DNA of 64,000 nucleotides from Prochlorococcus sp. AG-347-K17 (GCA_003281385.1 QCCE01000004.1:62001-126000); one strand, 5' to 3'. Positions 1-8,981 are shown, counted from the stretch's first letter. Translations and numbers: made by a program. The notes: generated by a model not told the origin, from the letters alone.

Positions 1-71
1 ATGAAAAATTAAAACTTATAAAAGAAATAACCAAAACCACCATATAAATTAAACACAATAAAGTCTGCACA

Positions 72-584
72 ATGCTATCTTCAAAGGGTAAATTTTTTTT
101 TGACATGCAAGTAGACGTACAAAATACTACTGTTCTTTCCGCAGACGGATCATCCATAAAATTAGGTGAATATTCAGGGGAAGTAATTTTAGTTGTTAAT
201 GTAGCTAGTTATTGCGGAAATACTGCTCAGTATGAGGATCTTCAAAAGCTACATGATTTATATTCAAGCAAAGGCCTAAGAATACTTGCATTCCCTTGTA
301 ATGATTTCGGAAAACAAGAACCCGACACTCTTTCAGAAATAAAAGACTTTTGCACAACAAAATATGGAGTTACGTTTGAAATTTATGAAAAAGTTCATGC
401 CAAAGGCAACACCACAGAACCATACACAACCCTTAACAAAGTCGAACCTGAAGGAGATGTTGAATGGAACTTCGAAAAGTTTCTAATAGGAAAAGATAGT
501 AAAGTAATTGCAAGATTCAAACCAGGTGTTAAACCGTTTGACGAAAACTTAATAGCAGCTATCGAGGTAGCTTTAGATTCATAA
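72..584 (+). CDS. glutathione peroxidase family protein
   Basis: ORF; motifs VILVVNVASYCGNTAQYEDLQKLH, LAFPCNDFGKQEP and WNFEKFLIGKDSKVIARF typical of GPx. Confidence 0.93.
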   Translation: MLSSKGKFFFDMQVDVQNTTVLSADGSSIKLGEYSGEVILVVNVASYCGNTAQYEDLQKLHDLYSSKGLRILAFPCNDFGKQEPDTLSEIKDFCTTKYGVTFEIYEKVHAKGNTTEPYTTLNKVEPEGDVEWNFEKFLIGKDSKVIARFKPGVKPFDENLIAAIEVALDS

Positions 585-734
585 GAACCTTTTTTATTAT
601 TCAAATTAATATATTAAAAATAACAGCCCTTAATATTGAACTTTAAAAAATAAAAAATTATCCTAAAAATATCCTATCTTTTATCATTCAATCATTTCTA
701 TTATTCTTTAATTTTATCTATTATCAAAATCAAC

Positions 735-1241
735 TTACACGTCTTTTATTTCATCTTTAACAGCTCTTTTTTTAGGTTTTATTGATTTTACTTCTGCCTC
801 TACTATTTCTTCTTTAACTTCGCTTTCTTCTGGTTCTTCTGATTTTGCTTCTGCCTCTACTATTTCTTCTTTAACTTCGTTTTCTTCTGGTTCCTCTGAT
901 TTTACTTCTGCCTCTACTATTTCTTCTTTAACTTCGTTTTTTTCTGGTTCCTCTGATTTTACTTCTGCCTCTACTATTTCTTCTTTAACTTCGCTTTCTT
1001 CTGGTTCTTCTGATTTTTCTTCTGCCTCTACTATTTCTTCTTTAACTTCGCTTTCTTCTGGTTCCTCTGATTTTACTTTTGAATTTGCTGAACTTTGATC
1101 TTCATCTTTACTTAAAAGAAATTTCAATAGTTTATTAAATAATAAGAAACCTTTTTCAATTCTTTTTGGACCTAAAACCGAAAGCAAAATTACTAAAATT
1201 ATGAATATTTCAGGTGAATTTAAACCTAATAGTTTCATCAA
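735..1241 (-). CDS. TatA/TatB-like N-terminal helix protein with C-terminal acidic 19-aa tandem repeats
   Basis: N-terminus LNSPEIFIILVILLSVLGPKRIEKG resembles Tat A/B (hydrophobic helix + GPKR); the rest is five near-exact copies of SEEPEESEVKEEIVEAEVK. Confidence 0.7.
   Translation of the reverse strand: MMKLLGLNSPEIFIILVILLSVLGPKRIEKGFLLFNKLLKFLLSKDEDQSSANSKVKSEEPEESEVKEEIVEAEEKSEEPEESEVKEEIVEAEVKSEEPEKNEVKEEIVEAEVKSEEPEENEVKEEIVEAEAKSEEPEESEVKEEIVEAEVKSIKPKKRAVKDEIKDV
780..1072. repeat. 57-bp tandem repeat inside the TatA-like ORF (about 5 copies)
   Basis: Recurring 'acttctgcctctactatttcttctttaacttcg.tttcttctggttc.tctgatttt' seen directly in the sequence. Confidence 0.9.
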
Positions 1242-1285
1242 ATTTCATATTCTATTTATATTTTAGTACATGCTAAAAATTAAAT

Positions 1286-1678
1286 CTAATTATTCTCAAA
1301 AGTTGGTAAATAAAGTTCCCTATTTGATGCAATTAAACTTTCTTCTTTAAAAAAAATCTCTAGATCTTTTAGATCATTGATATCTACAAATTCACCACAA
1401 TTATCTAATATATTATTATGGGTAAAATTCCATAAATTGTCTAAATATTCGTCATCGTCTGGAAATGCTACAAATTTTAAATAGGTATTATTCAAAGCAT
1501 ATTCGCTAGCAAAATCAGAATCTAATCCTTCCCTCTTAGCATCACAAAAAACTTTAGCAAATCTTTTGCCTACAGAAGTTTGAGCACTCGATAAATCTAA
1601 ATTACCTTGAATAGCTTTTACATTTATTGGCGCAATAAAAAAGATTATTGGGAGAAAAATTGATACTAATATAAACAA
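1286..1678 (-). CDS. hypothetical secreted protein
   Basis: ORF with N-terminal hydrophobic signal-like segment. Confidence 0.6.
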   Translation of the reverse strand: MFILVSIFLPIIFFIAPINVKAIQGNLDLSSAQTSVGKRFAKVFCDAKREGLDSDFASEYALNNTYLKFVAFPDDDEYLDNLWNFTHNNILDNCGEFVDINDLKDLEIFFKEESLIASNRELYLPTFENN

Positions 1679-1848
1679 AAAAAATTTCCTTTTAAATTTT
1701 TAACTCATTTTAAACTAGCAAAAAAATCAATCAATTAGGCCTAATTAAGTAAAAGCACTTATTAAAAAATAAGAAATAAATAGAAAACATAAAATCAGTT
1801 CTATATCTGAATTTATAATAAATAAAGATTAAATAAATTTAAAATTAA

Positions 1849-2856
1849 ATGTCTTCAAATATAAAGCTAAAGGGAAGTGGAATTAACAGGATAATTACGA
1901 GTAAGGTCATGCTATCGCCATTAGCAGGAGTTACAGATAACATTTTTAGGCGACTTGTACGTAAATGGGCTCCAAACTCTTTACTTTTTACAGAAATGAT
2001 AAATGCCACAAGTCTTAAAAAAGGGTTTGGGACACAAAAAATCAATCAAATAGATTTAGAAGAAGGTCCAATTGGGGTACAAATATTTGATAATAGGCCA
2101 TATGCTATTTCTGAAGCCGCGAAACAAGCTGAGGACTCTGGAGCATTCTTAATTGATATAAATATGGGATGTCCAGTAAAAAAAATTGCAAAGAAGGGTG
2201 GAGGCAGTGCCCTAATTAAAGACCGAAAACTTGCTATAGAATTAGTCAAAAATGTTGTAAAAGCTGTTAGGGTTCCAGTAACAGTAAAAACACGACTCGG
2301 ATGGGATAGTAAAGAAGAAAATATAGAGGATTTCTTATTTAAACTTCAAGATGCGGGAGCAACGATGATCACACTTCATGGAAGAACTAGAAAACAAGGT
2401 TTTTCAGGGAAGTCAGATTGGGAAATGATCGGGAGACTTAAAAAGTTGTTGGAAATTCCAGTAATTGCTAATGGAGATATCAAAAATCCAGATGACGCTC
2501 TTAATTGTTTAAAAACAACAAATGCTGATGGTGTAATGATTGGGCGAGGAATTTTAGGATCACCATGGAAAATAGGAGAGATAGATTACGCTATTAGAGA
2601 AAATAAAAATTTTAAAGAACCTAACACAGAAGAAAAATTATATTTAATTATTGAACATCTTGATGAATTAATAAAAGAAAAAGGAGATCACGGCTTGCTA
2701 ATTGCGAGGAAACATATCTCATGGACATGTAAAGACTTTAAAGGAGCATCAAATTTAAGAAATAACTTGGTTAGAGCTATTGATAAAAATGAAGTTAAAA
2801 ATTTAATAATTAAAATGATTAAAACTTTGAATAATGAGAAAAATACATTAGCTTAA
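1849..2856 (+). CDS. dus: tRNA-dihydrouridine synthase (Dus family)
   Basis: MLSPLAGVTDNIFRRLVRKW, DINMGCPVKKI, TVKTRLGWD, ITLHGRTRKQGFSG, PVIANGDI. Confidence 0.95.
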   Translation: MSSNIKLKGSGINRIITSKVMLSPLAGVTDNIFRRLVRKWAPNSLLFTEMINATSLKKGFGTQKINQIDLEEGPIGVQIFDNRPYAISEAAKQAEDSGAFLIDINMGCPVKKIAKKGGGSALIKDRKLAIELVKNVVKAVRVPVTVKTRLGWDSKEENIEDFLFKLQDAGATMITLHGRTRKQGFSGKSDWEMIGRLKKLLEIPVIANGDIKNPDDALNCLKTTNADGVMIGRGILGSPWKIGEIDYAIRENKNFKEPNTEEKLYLIIEHLDELIKEKGDHGLLIARKHISWTCKDFKGASNLRNNLVRAIDKNEVKNLIIKMIKTLNNEKNTLA

Positions 2857-2874
2857 AACAAATTTATTTTTTTA

Positions 2875-3129
2875 ATGAAAATTATTAGTAAAGAAACGAG
2901 TAAAAGAGTTTGTGATCATATGAACAATGATCACATTGATTCTGTTCACAAATATCTAATTCATTATGGAAAGATAACAAAATTTGAGAATGCATATATG
3001 GAAGAAATTAATAACAGTTATATAAAAATCAATTACGATGGCCAGTCAGCAATTATCAATTTTAAAAATGAAATATCTGAAGAGGAAATTCATTCAACTT
3101 TAGTATCAATGATTAAAGAGATTAAATAA
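2875..3129 (+). CDS. DUF2470-like small protein
   Basis: VCDHMNNDHIDSVHKYLIHYG resembles the DUF2470 / haem-utilisation HugZ C-terminal 'HMNxDH' motif. Confidence 0.7.
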   Translation: MKIISKETSKRVCDHMNNDHIDSVHKYLIHYGKITKFENAYMEEINNSYIKINYDGQSAIINFKNEISEEEIHSTLVSMIKEIK

Positions 3130-3152
3130 TAAATATATTTATATAAAAAATT

Positions 3153-3317
3153 CTAATTTTTATTTTCATAGTAATCAGTTATTTTTTTACATTCTTCAAA
3201 TGAAAGCATGCTTAATCTTGATGTGGCTTTTATTTTTAGAATTGCACAAACAGCTAATAAGTCGGAGATATCAACATTAAGTGCTTCAGAAAGCTCTATA
3301 ACCCTAAGACCTTTCAT
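3153..3317 (-). CDS. 54-aa small protein resembling an IF-2 N-terminal (IF2_N) domain
   Basis: Manual translation MKGLRVIELSEALNVDISDLLAVCAILKIKATSRLSMLSFEECKKITDYYENKN; below track length cut-off. Confidence 0.6.
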   Translation of the reverse strand: MKGLRVIELSEALNVDISDLLAVCAILKIKATSRLSMLSFEECKKITDYYENKN

Positions 3318-3361
3318 TATTATTAAAAAAATCTTTTTCTAAATTATCAATTACCTTGCAA

Positions 3362-3598
3362 TCAATGGGCTGCATTTTTCCCTAAGCCTGCAACGAACGG
3401 AAAAGTTTGTTCATCACCAAAAATATCTTCTGCTGAAGAATTAGAAATATTATTTTTTTTATTATCAGGCTTAATTTCTTCAATTTCATTAGAAATATTC
3501 TCTTTAATGTTATTTTCAATTTCTTTTGCTAATAAATTATTCGTATTAGAAAATATTGAAAAAACTAATACACATAAAAACAAAATAATTCTTTTCAT
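3362..3598 (-). CDS. hypothetical small secreted protein
   Basis: ORF with signal peptide-like N-terminus. Confidence 0.5.
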   Translation of the reverse strand: MKRIILFLCVLVFSIFSNTNNLLAKEIENNIKENISNEIEEIKPDNKKNNISNSSAEDIFGDEQTFPFVAGLGKNAAH

Positions 3599-3700
3599 AA
3601 AAAATTTTTATCTAATACTATTGTCATACGCCAATAAAGTTATTTAGAAAAACTAGTTTATTTTAAAACAAATCTAAATAAATCAAAATAAAAAAAATAT

Positions 3701-3937
3701 TCATCTTCCCAACTTATTTCTATTTTTAAATCTAATTAAAAAATAAAGTCCTAGTAACAAAAGAATTGCCAAGGAGTACTGATTAAGAAAAACAAAAACT
3801 ATATATACGAGAAAGGGGAACAAGCACGCCCTCTTAAAATTTAATTTCTGTTCCTTTGACATATTTTTCCAATTTAAATATTCTTCCCATTGAAAAATCT
3901 TCTTCATTTTTCTAGTTCTATTTTTACTTTTAAACAT
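3701..3937 (-). CDS. hypothetical small membrane protein
   Basis: ORF with hydrophobic segment. Confidence 0.45.
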   Translation of the reverse strand: MFKSKNRTRKMKKIFQWEEYLNWKNMSKEQKLNFKRACLFPFLVYIVFVFLNQYSLAILLLLGLYFLIRFKNRNKLGR

Positions 3938-4040
3938 AACCTCATAAATATAGTCTTGATAATTCTTATGTTAATAAACAAAATTAATCTACAATATCAA
4001 AATAAGTTTTTTTTCTTTGGATTAAAATTTTTAAATAAAG

Positions 4041-4460
4041 ATGAACTCAAAACCAGTTTGGAAAATAGAAAAAATTGTTTTACCTCAACATGCAGATCAT
4101 GTAGGCGTAATGTGGCACGGTAAATATTTTAATTGGCTTGAAGAAAGCCGAATAAATGCACTTTCAGAAGTAGGTATAAGTTATTTCGAACTAACTAAAA
4201 ATGGCTTAGATTTACCTTTAATCAATACTTCAATAAAATATAAATCTCCTTTAATTCTTGGTGAAAAAATAATAATCGAGAGTGAATTTAATATTGATAA
4301 AAGTCCTAGAATTAATGTAATTTCAAAATTCATTAACAAGAAAAATGAAATCTTAACAATTGCTGAAGTCAACTTAGTCTTAATAAATAAACTGAATTTT
4401 TCTATAATAAGAAAAAGGCCAGATTTCCTATCGGAAGCCTTTAATAAGTTAAACGGTTGA
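4041..4460 (+). CDS. hot-dog fold acyl-CoA thioesterase (4HBT/DHNA-CoA thioesterase-like)
   Basis: HADHVGVMWHGKYFNWLEESRINAL (4HBT active-site region). Confidence 0.85.
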   Translation: MNSKPVWKIEKIVLPQHADHVGVMWHGKYFNWLEESRINALSEVGISYFELTKNGLDLPLINTSIKYKSPLILGEKIIIESEFNIDKSPRINVISKFINKKNEILTIAEVNLVLINKLNFSIIRKRPDFLSEAFNKLNG

Positions 4461-4502
4461 AATTATTATCCGCCCATTGAATGATTTATTAAATTATCAA
4501 TT

Positions 4503-4700
4503 ATGAATATATTTCAAGTTATTGATTCTTATCAATATGAAATGGAATCAAGATATCAAGAAAAATCAATGCTTACAAATCTTTTTACAGAGCACAAATT
4601 TATAGGATGGTTAGGGTTGTTTATAGTATTTTTCTCTATCTTTGCAATTTTTGTTTTTCAATTTCTTGAGTGGGAAAGTAATGACAATAATAAGAGTTAA
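4503..4700 (+). CDS. hypothetical single-TM small protein
   Basis: ORF with one TM segment. Confidence 0.45.
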   Translation: MNIFQVIDSYQYEMESRYQEKSMLTNLFTEHKFIGWLGLFIVFFSIFAIFVFQFLEWESNDNNKS

Positions 4701-4740
4701 GAAGATTTAATGCTTATAATTCAACTGAATGACTTAAAAA

Positions 4741-4992
4741 ATGGCTATTTACTTAAAAATAACTAACCCTACAGAGGTTGTAAAAAAAAAGACTTCAAAA
4801 TGGCTTACAGATATTACACCTGAAAGAATTGATAGAAAATTGGTCGAGGATGAAGTAATAAAAGGCATTATCGAGCAATTAACATTAGAAGGCATAAAAG
4901 GGGAGATATCAGCAATTAATGGGTTTGAAGTAAATGAATCTTCAGTAATAACAAAAAATAACTTTATTATTAGAAAAACAAAAACTTTTTAG
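4741..4992 (+). CDS. hypothetical protein
   Basis: ORF, coding-like composition, fits between neighbours. Confidence 0.55.
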   Translation: MAIYLKITNPTEVVKKKTSKWLTDITPERIDRKLVEDEVIKGIIEQLTLEGIKGEISAINGFEVNESSVITKNNFIIRKTKTF

Positions 4993-5011
4993 AGCGAAAA
5001 TAAAATCTTTA

Positions 5012-5881
5012 ATGAAAAATTTTTATATTTTAGTTATATTTATCAATTTTTTTATTTTTGTAATAGTAAGAGATTACCAAATAAAAAAGAAACAGCTTAA
5101 ATTAAATAATGCTTTAAATTCCAATTTCTTTATTCAAACAATTAATAATTTAATAGAAGAAAACAAATACAATTTGTTAGAGGAAAGGATCAGATTAAGG
5201 GAAATAGATGCTTACGGTAACGAGGATTATAAAAAATGGATTGGCAATCCACCTCTTGAGGAAAATGCCATTGAGAAAAATATATTAAATGGATCCAAGC
5301 GATTTAAAGAGGGAATACCATACTTCTGGGAAAAAGTAATTTTAAAAAAATTTGGCAGTATGGAATTATTTTTCGAAAAGTGGCGATCATATTGTAATGA
5401 AAATCCTACTATTGATGATGAGATAATTGGAACTATTAGAAAGCTCGAGACTGAAGATTGGTTTGTATTCATAGCAAGTCAAATAGAGAAATCATGCTTA
5501 AACCTAATAGAAAAAAACTACTCAAATAAAAACAAGGAAAACTACAAAAAAGGTATTAGGTTTGAAAATCATTGTATGGAAATTCTCAAACAAAATGGAT
5601 GGGAAGTAAAAGAAACCCCTAATACAGGAGATCAAGGGGTTGACTTAATTGCTTCAATAAATGATTTGAGAATATGTATTCAATGCAAAGATCATGAAAA
5701 AGCTATTGGAAATAAAGCAGTACAGGAAATTTCAGCTGGTAAATTATTTTGGAAAGGTACACATGCAATAATAGTCTCAAAATCAGGCTTCACAAAGTCT
5801 GCTCATCAACTAGCAAAATCAAATAAAGTGGAACTAATCAATGAATTTCAATTAAAAGATTTAGAAAAGTTTATTGTTTAA
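5012..5881 (+). CDS. membrane-anchored Mrr-type restriction endonuclease-like protein
   Basis: GIRFENHCMEILKQNGWEVKETPNTGDQGVDLIASINDLRICIQCKDHEKAIGNKAVQEI matches the Mrr_cat pattern (GDQGVDL...QCK); N-terminal TM helix. Confidence 0.85.
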   Translation: MKNFYILVIFINFFIFVIVRDYQIKKKQLKLNNALNSNFFIQTINNLIEENKYNLLEERIRLREIDAYGNEDYKKWIGNPPLEENAIEKNILNGSKRFKEGIPYFWEKVILKKFGSMELFFEKWRSYCNENPTIDDEIIGTIRKLETEDWFVFIASQIEKSCLNLIEKNYSNKNKENYKKGIRFENHCMEILKQNGWEVKETPNTGDQGVDLIASINDLRICIQCKDHEKAIGNKAVQEISAGKLFWKGTHAIIVSKSGFTKSAHQLAKSNKVELINEFQLKDLEKFIV

Positions 5882-5886
5882 ATAGT

Positions 5887-6291
5887 TTATATCAATTGTG
5901 TTAAGCCCTCTTTGTAAAGTAAAAGTGTTGTAAAAATTCCTGACGCCCATATTAAACCTCTAGCTGTTGGGATATTAAATACATATGCACCAATATATAA
6001 AAAACGAAAAATAGGATGAATCAATGCTGCAATTATTGAAATATTAGAGTCAGTTGAAGTAATCAAACAAAGAAGACATGCTGGTGCATGTAGGGAAATA
6101 CTTTCCCAACAATTTTGATGACACCAAACCGCTCTTTTTCCAAATGAAGGTAATTCATCGAATAAAGCCCTTGGAGCAGACATATTTTCAACAGAATATC
6201 CTGCTTTAACTCTCCCAATAGTTAATGGAATAATTGATAGTAAAACAACTCCAACTGATAGACAAAGACTCCAGGCAAAAGCTACTTGCAT
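5887..6291 (-). CDS. MAPEG family membrane protein
   Basis: Multi-TM; FRFLYIGAYVFNIPTARGLIWASG MAPEG-like motif. Confidence 0.75.
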   Translation of the reverse strand: MQVAFAWSLCLSVGVVLLSIIPLTIGRVKAGYSVENMSAPRALFDELPSFGKRAVWCHQNCWESISLHAPACLLCLITSTDSNISIIAALIHPIFRFLYIGAYVFNIPTARGLIWASGIFTTLLLYKEGLTQLI

Positions 6292-6408
6292 GTGATTTAA
6301 ATAATATTATTAGCTTAATAATTGAAGCTCGTTATCGTGATAAATGAAAAATCATTACTATAGATAAAACTTTGCAAATAATGCTGTAATTTATATAAAA
6401 AATCATTT

Positions 6409-6534
6409 ATGGATTTTTCAAAGATAGTTTTAATTTTTGGCATAAGTTTACTGATATATTTTGCATTTCTATTTTTAGGATTTTTTCTTAAGAATAAAAA
6501 TCTAAAGGCACAAAATCTAAAAAAAGAAGAATAG
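6409..6534 (+). CDS. 41-aa small membrane protein
   Basis: Manual translation MDFSKIVLIFGISLLIYFAFLFLGFFLKNKNLKAQNLKKEE; not in track. Confidence 0.45.
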   Translation: MDFSKIVLIFGISLLIYFAFLFLGFFLKNKNLKAQNLKKEE

Positions 6535-6664
6535 ATTATTAATGCCGCGAAATTTACTATTTTCTCAATATTTTTATATCTTTTTGGATATATTTCATGG
6601 AAATAAATTTTGATCCAAATAATAATGAGGGATATTTGAAATTCAATAAGACAGTTGCTGGTAG

Positions 6665-6958
6665 ATGAAAAAATTTTATAAATTTCTTAAAAGTTTTTTA
6701 TTTATATCACTTTGGCTTATTTTATCCTCATTTCTAATCAAATATTGGAATAACTTTCATTGGGAATATATTTACTTAAACTTCAGAATTATATTTGATA
6801 AAGAATTTTGGTTTGTTGTAGAAAAAATTCTTTTAGGATTTGATATTGGTTACTGGTTAGAAGAAGCATTAAAATTCTTAAGTTATGAAATACCTAAAGA
6901 ATCTTTTAAATATTTTCCAATTTATTTCGTATTAAAGTCTATTTGGATAAAGAATTAA
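6665..6958 (+). CDS. hypothetical membrane protein
   Basis: ORF. Confidence 0.45.
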   Translation: MKKFYKFLKSFLFISLWLILSSFLIKYWNNFHWEYIYLNFRIIFDKEFWFVVEKILLGFDIGYWLEEALKFLSYEIPKESFKYFPIYFVLKSIWIKN

Positions 6959-6967
6959 TTTATATTT

Positions 6968-7510
6968 TTAATAGATTTTAATAAATTCCCTAAAATTGTT
7001 GAATAAACTGGAAGAATTTATTTTTCTTAAAACAAATAAAGTTCCTTTATCACCTCTGCAGATTCTAAGCTTATTACTTAAATAAGTTATCTCTAACCAC
7101 CCTAATTGCTCATTATTTATTTCTTTCAAAGCCTTTATATTTTTTCTTCCAAATTTAGGACCTATAACACCGGCATGTGTAAATTTGACCCCAATTTTTT
7201 TTTCATTTATATAATAAAGTCTTATTAAAATACCAGTACCAATAATTGATTTTATTCCTCTAGGTTTAAGTAAATTAAGACCATTTAAATTGAAGGGATC
7301 AAGAATTTGAAGGTTATCAATAAAAGGAGAATATTTTAAAAAAGGACTATTAGAACTACTCCACCTAAGCTCCCAAACACCTTTTAAAGCATTTTTATCT
7401 TCGCTAAAGGTAAAATTATGATCATTTTCAAGCTTTTCGGCAATAGTCTTTATACTCTCTGAATTTGGAGATTTAAGAAGTAAATTTATTAAATCATCTT
7501 CGGATTCCAT
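6968..7510 (-). CDS. PAP/fibrillin-like (plastid lipid-associated protein family)
   Basis: LKGVWELRWSSSNSPFLKYSP fibrillin-type 'G.WeL.ysss' pattern. Confidence 0.75.
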   Translation of the reverse strand: MESEDDLINLLLKSPNSESIKTIAEKLENDHNFTFSEDKNALKGVWELRWSSSNSPFLKYSPFIDNLQILDPFNLNGLNLLKPRGIKSIIGTGILIRLYYINEKKIGVKFTHAGVIGPKFGRKNIKALKEINNEQLGWLEITYLSNKLRICRGDKGTLFVLRKINSSSLFNNFREFIKIY

Positions 7511-7513
7511 ATA

Positions 7514-7873
7514 ATGACCGCTGAGTATTTAGCTAAGGATAAATACTTACCTCCATGTGCTATATTCTACCCAGAATATCTTGATTTGATGACAAAGAGC
7601 TACTGGCTAAAGAAAATTTCAATTCCAAACTCTGATTTATTTCTGGAATATATAAGGACAGTATTACCTTGGATTAAATCTGTGGGAGGAGTAATAGTAA
7701 AGAGAGATTTGATACAAGAATCAACCTCAAATGAATGGGATGGAGGGCAGCTTGGATTAGTAATAGAATTCGAATCAAAATTTGCTGCTAAAAAAGCATT
7801 TTATTCTGAAGTATTTCAAAAATATCTGCAGTCCAGAAATTTAATGGAACTAGTTACTATAAGTACTCTTTAA
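7514..7873 (+). CDS. hypothetical protein (DUF1330-like?)
   Basis: ORF; GGQLGLVIEFESKFAAKKAFYSEVFQKYLQSR pattern. Confidence 0.55.
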   Translation: MTAEYLAKDKYLPPCAIFYPEYLDLMTKSYWLKKISIPNSDLFLEYIRTVLPWIKSVGGVIVKRDLIQESTSNEWDGGQLGLVIEFESKFAAKKAFYSEVFQKYLQSRNLMELVTISTL

Positions 7874-8009
7874 AAAATCAACCAATAGCGATCTCACACA
7901 ATCAACTTATAAGTATTTATTACTATTAAATTATTTATGTAATATTTATAACTTCACTAGCAATAGTATTTTTTGCAAAATTTAATTGTAAAAATAATCC
8001 GTTAATCAA

Positions 8010-8189
8010 ATGAACTATTCAACAGAAAAAGATGATTATTTGATGACAACTCCATATACAAAAAAAATACAACAAAAATTTGAAAAGGTTAAATCTTTTT
8101 TAGAGCAAAATGGATTTAATCCTTCGTCAGAAAGCTTAATGCAAGATATAGTTAGTTCAGAAGAATATATTGCTAAAAATGGCTTATAA
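8010..8189 (+). CDS. 59-aa hypothetical protein
   Basis: Manual translation MNYSTEKDDYLMTTPYTKKIQQKFEKVKSFLEQNGFNPSSESLMQDIVSSEEYIAKNGL; not in track. Confidence 0.5.
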   Translation: MNYSTEKDDYLMTTPYTKKIQQKFEKVKSFLEQNGFNPSSESLMQDIVSSEEYIAKNGL

Positions 8190-8193
8190 AATA

Positions 8194-8373
8194 TCAGAAT
8201 ATATTCAGAGTTCTTAAATAATAAAAACCGCCTATTAGGAAAGGTAATAATATTCCAATAAATAAAAATAAAGATTTCTTTGTTTCGCCTTCTGATATGA
8301 GGTTAATTTCTGGTTCAATTGCAAAACCATTTTGTCTACCACCGCTTTCGGTTGTATAACCTTTTTTATTCAT
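8194..8373 (-). CDS. 59-aa single-TM protein with HLIP-like N-terminal TTESGGRQNGFAIEPE motif
   Basis: Manual translation MNKKGYTTESGGRQNGFAIEPEINLISEGETKKSLFLFIGILLPFLIGGFYYLRTLNIF. Confidence 0.65.
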   Translation of the reverse strand: MNKKGYTTESGGRQNGFAIEPEINLISEGETKKSLFLFIGILLPFLIGGFYYLRTLNIF

Positions 8374-8458
8374 AAGAAAAATAATCTATGCAGATTATCT
8401 CATGTAAAAACTTATTTAATAAAAATTTTTACATTTAGAATTAAAATGATTTTTAGAT

Positions 8459-8593
8459 CTAATAATTGATTTCAATCTGAGATTTTAATTTGGCAGCTTT
8501 TTTTAAAAGACCTACAACTTCTTTACGCCCATTAGCAAACTCCGCCTTGTTAAGTAACTCACCATATTTTTTTGTGATTTCTCTATGATTCAT
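8459..8593 (-). CDS. 44-aa hypothetical protein
   Basis: Manual translation MNHREITKKYGELLNKAEFANGRKEVVGLLKKAAKLKSQIEINY. Confidence 0.45.
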   Translation of the reverse strand: MNHREITKKYGELLNKAEFANGRKEVVGLLKKAAKLKSQIEINY

Positions 8594-8678
8594 TTTTAAT
8601 ATTTAACAATTTAAGTATAAAGTTACTAAAAAAATATTTTGTATAAAAGATATCAAAATAGGATTTAAGTCACTTTAC

Positions 8679-8981
8679 CTATTTAAACCAACCTTTTTTC
8701 TTAGGTTTAATCTCTTCTTTATTAACTTCTTTTTTTCTCCCAAATAATCCCTTTTTTTGAACTGGTTGATTTTCTTCAGCAGGTTTAGATTTTCTGTTGA
8801 ATAAACCTTTTTTAGGGTCTTTTTTAATTGATTCTTTTGTTTCGGAAGTCCTTGTTTTTTTAGGAGTTAATTTTGAATTTTTGGGTTTGCTATCTGCGAA
8901 TAAAGTTTGATATACAAAAAAACCAAAAACGGTAAAAAAGCCTAATGCCTGCACTAAAGCAGTTCCAAGATTATCAAACAT
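8679..8981 (-). CDS. TM protein with Lys-rich tail containing KKGLF/KKGWF repeats
   Basis: ORF. Confidence 0.65.
   Translation of the reverse strand: MFDNLGTALVQALGFFTVFGFFVYQTLFADSKPKNSKLTPKKTRTSETKESIKKDPKKGLFNRKSKPAEENQPVQKKGLFGRKKEVNKEEIKPKKKGWFK

Noticed and set aside
395-604. Minus-strand ORF antisense to glutathione peroxidase
   Set aside because: Lies within a confidently assigned gene; low-complexity translation, no recognisable family. The same reasoning applies to many antisense ORFs in the track (e.g. 18794-19012, 20518-20742, 56378-56698, 60704-60937).
735-1241. CRISPR array suggested by regularly spaced repeats
   Set aside because: The repeats are contiguous, in-frame 57-bp protein-coding units with no spacers.
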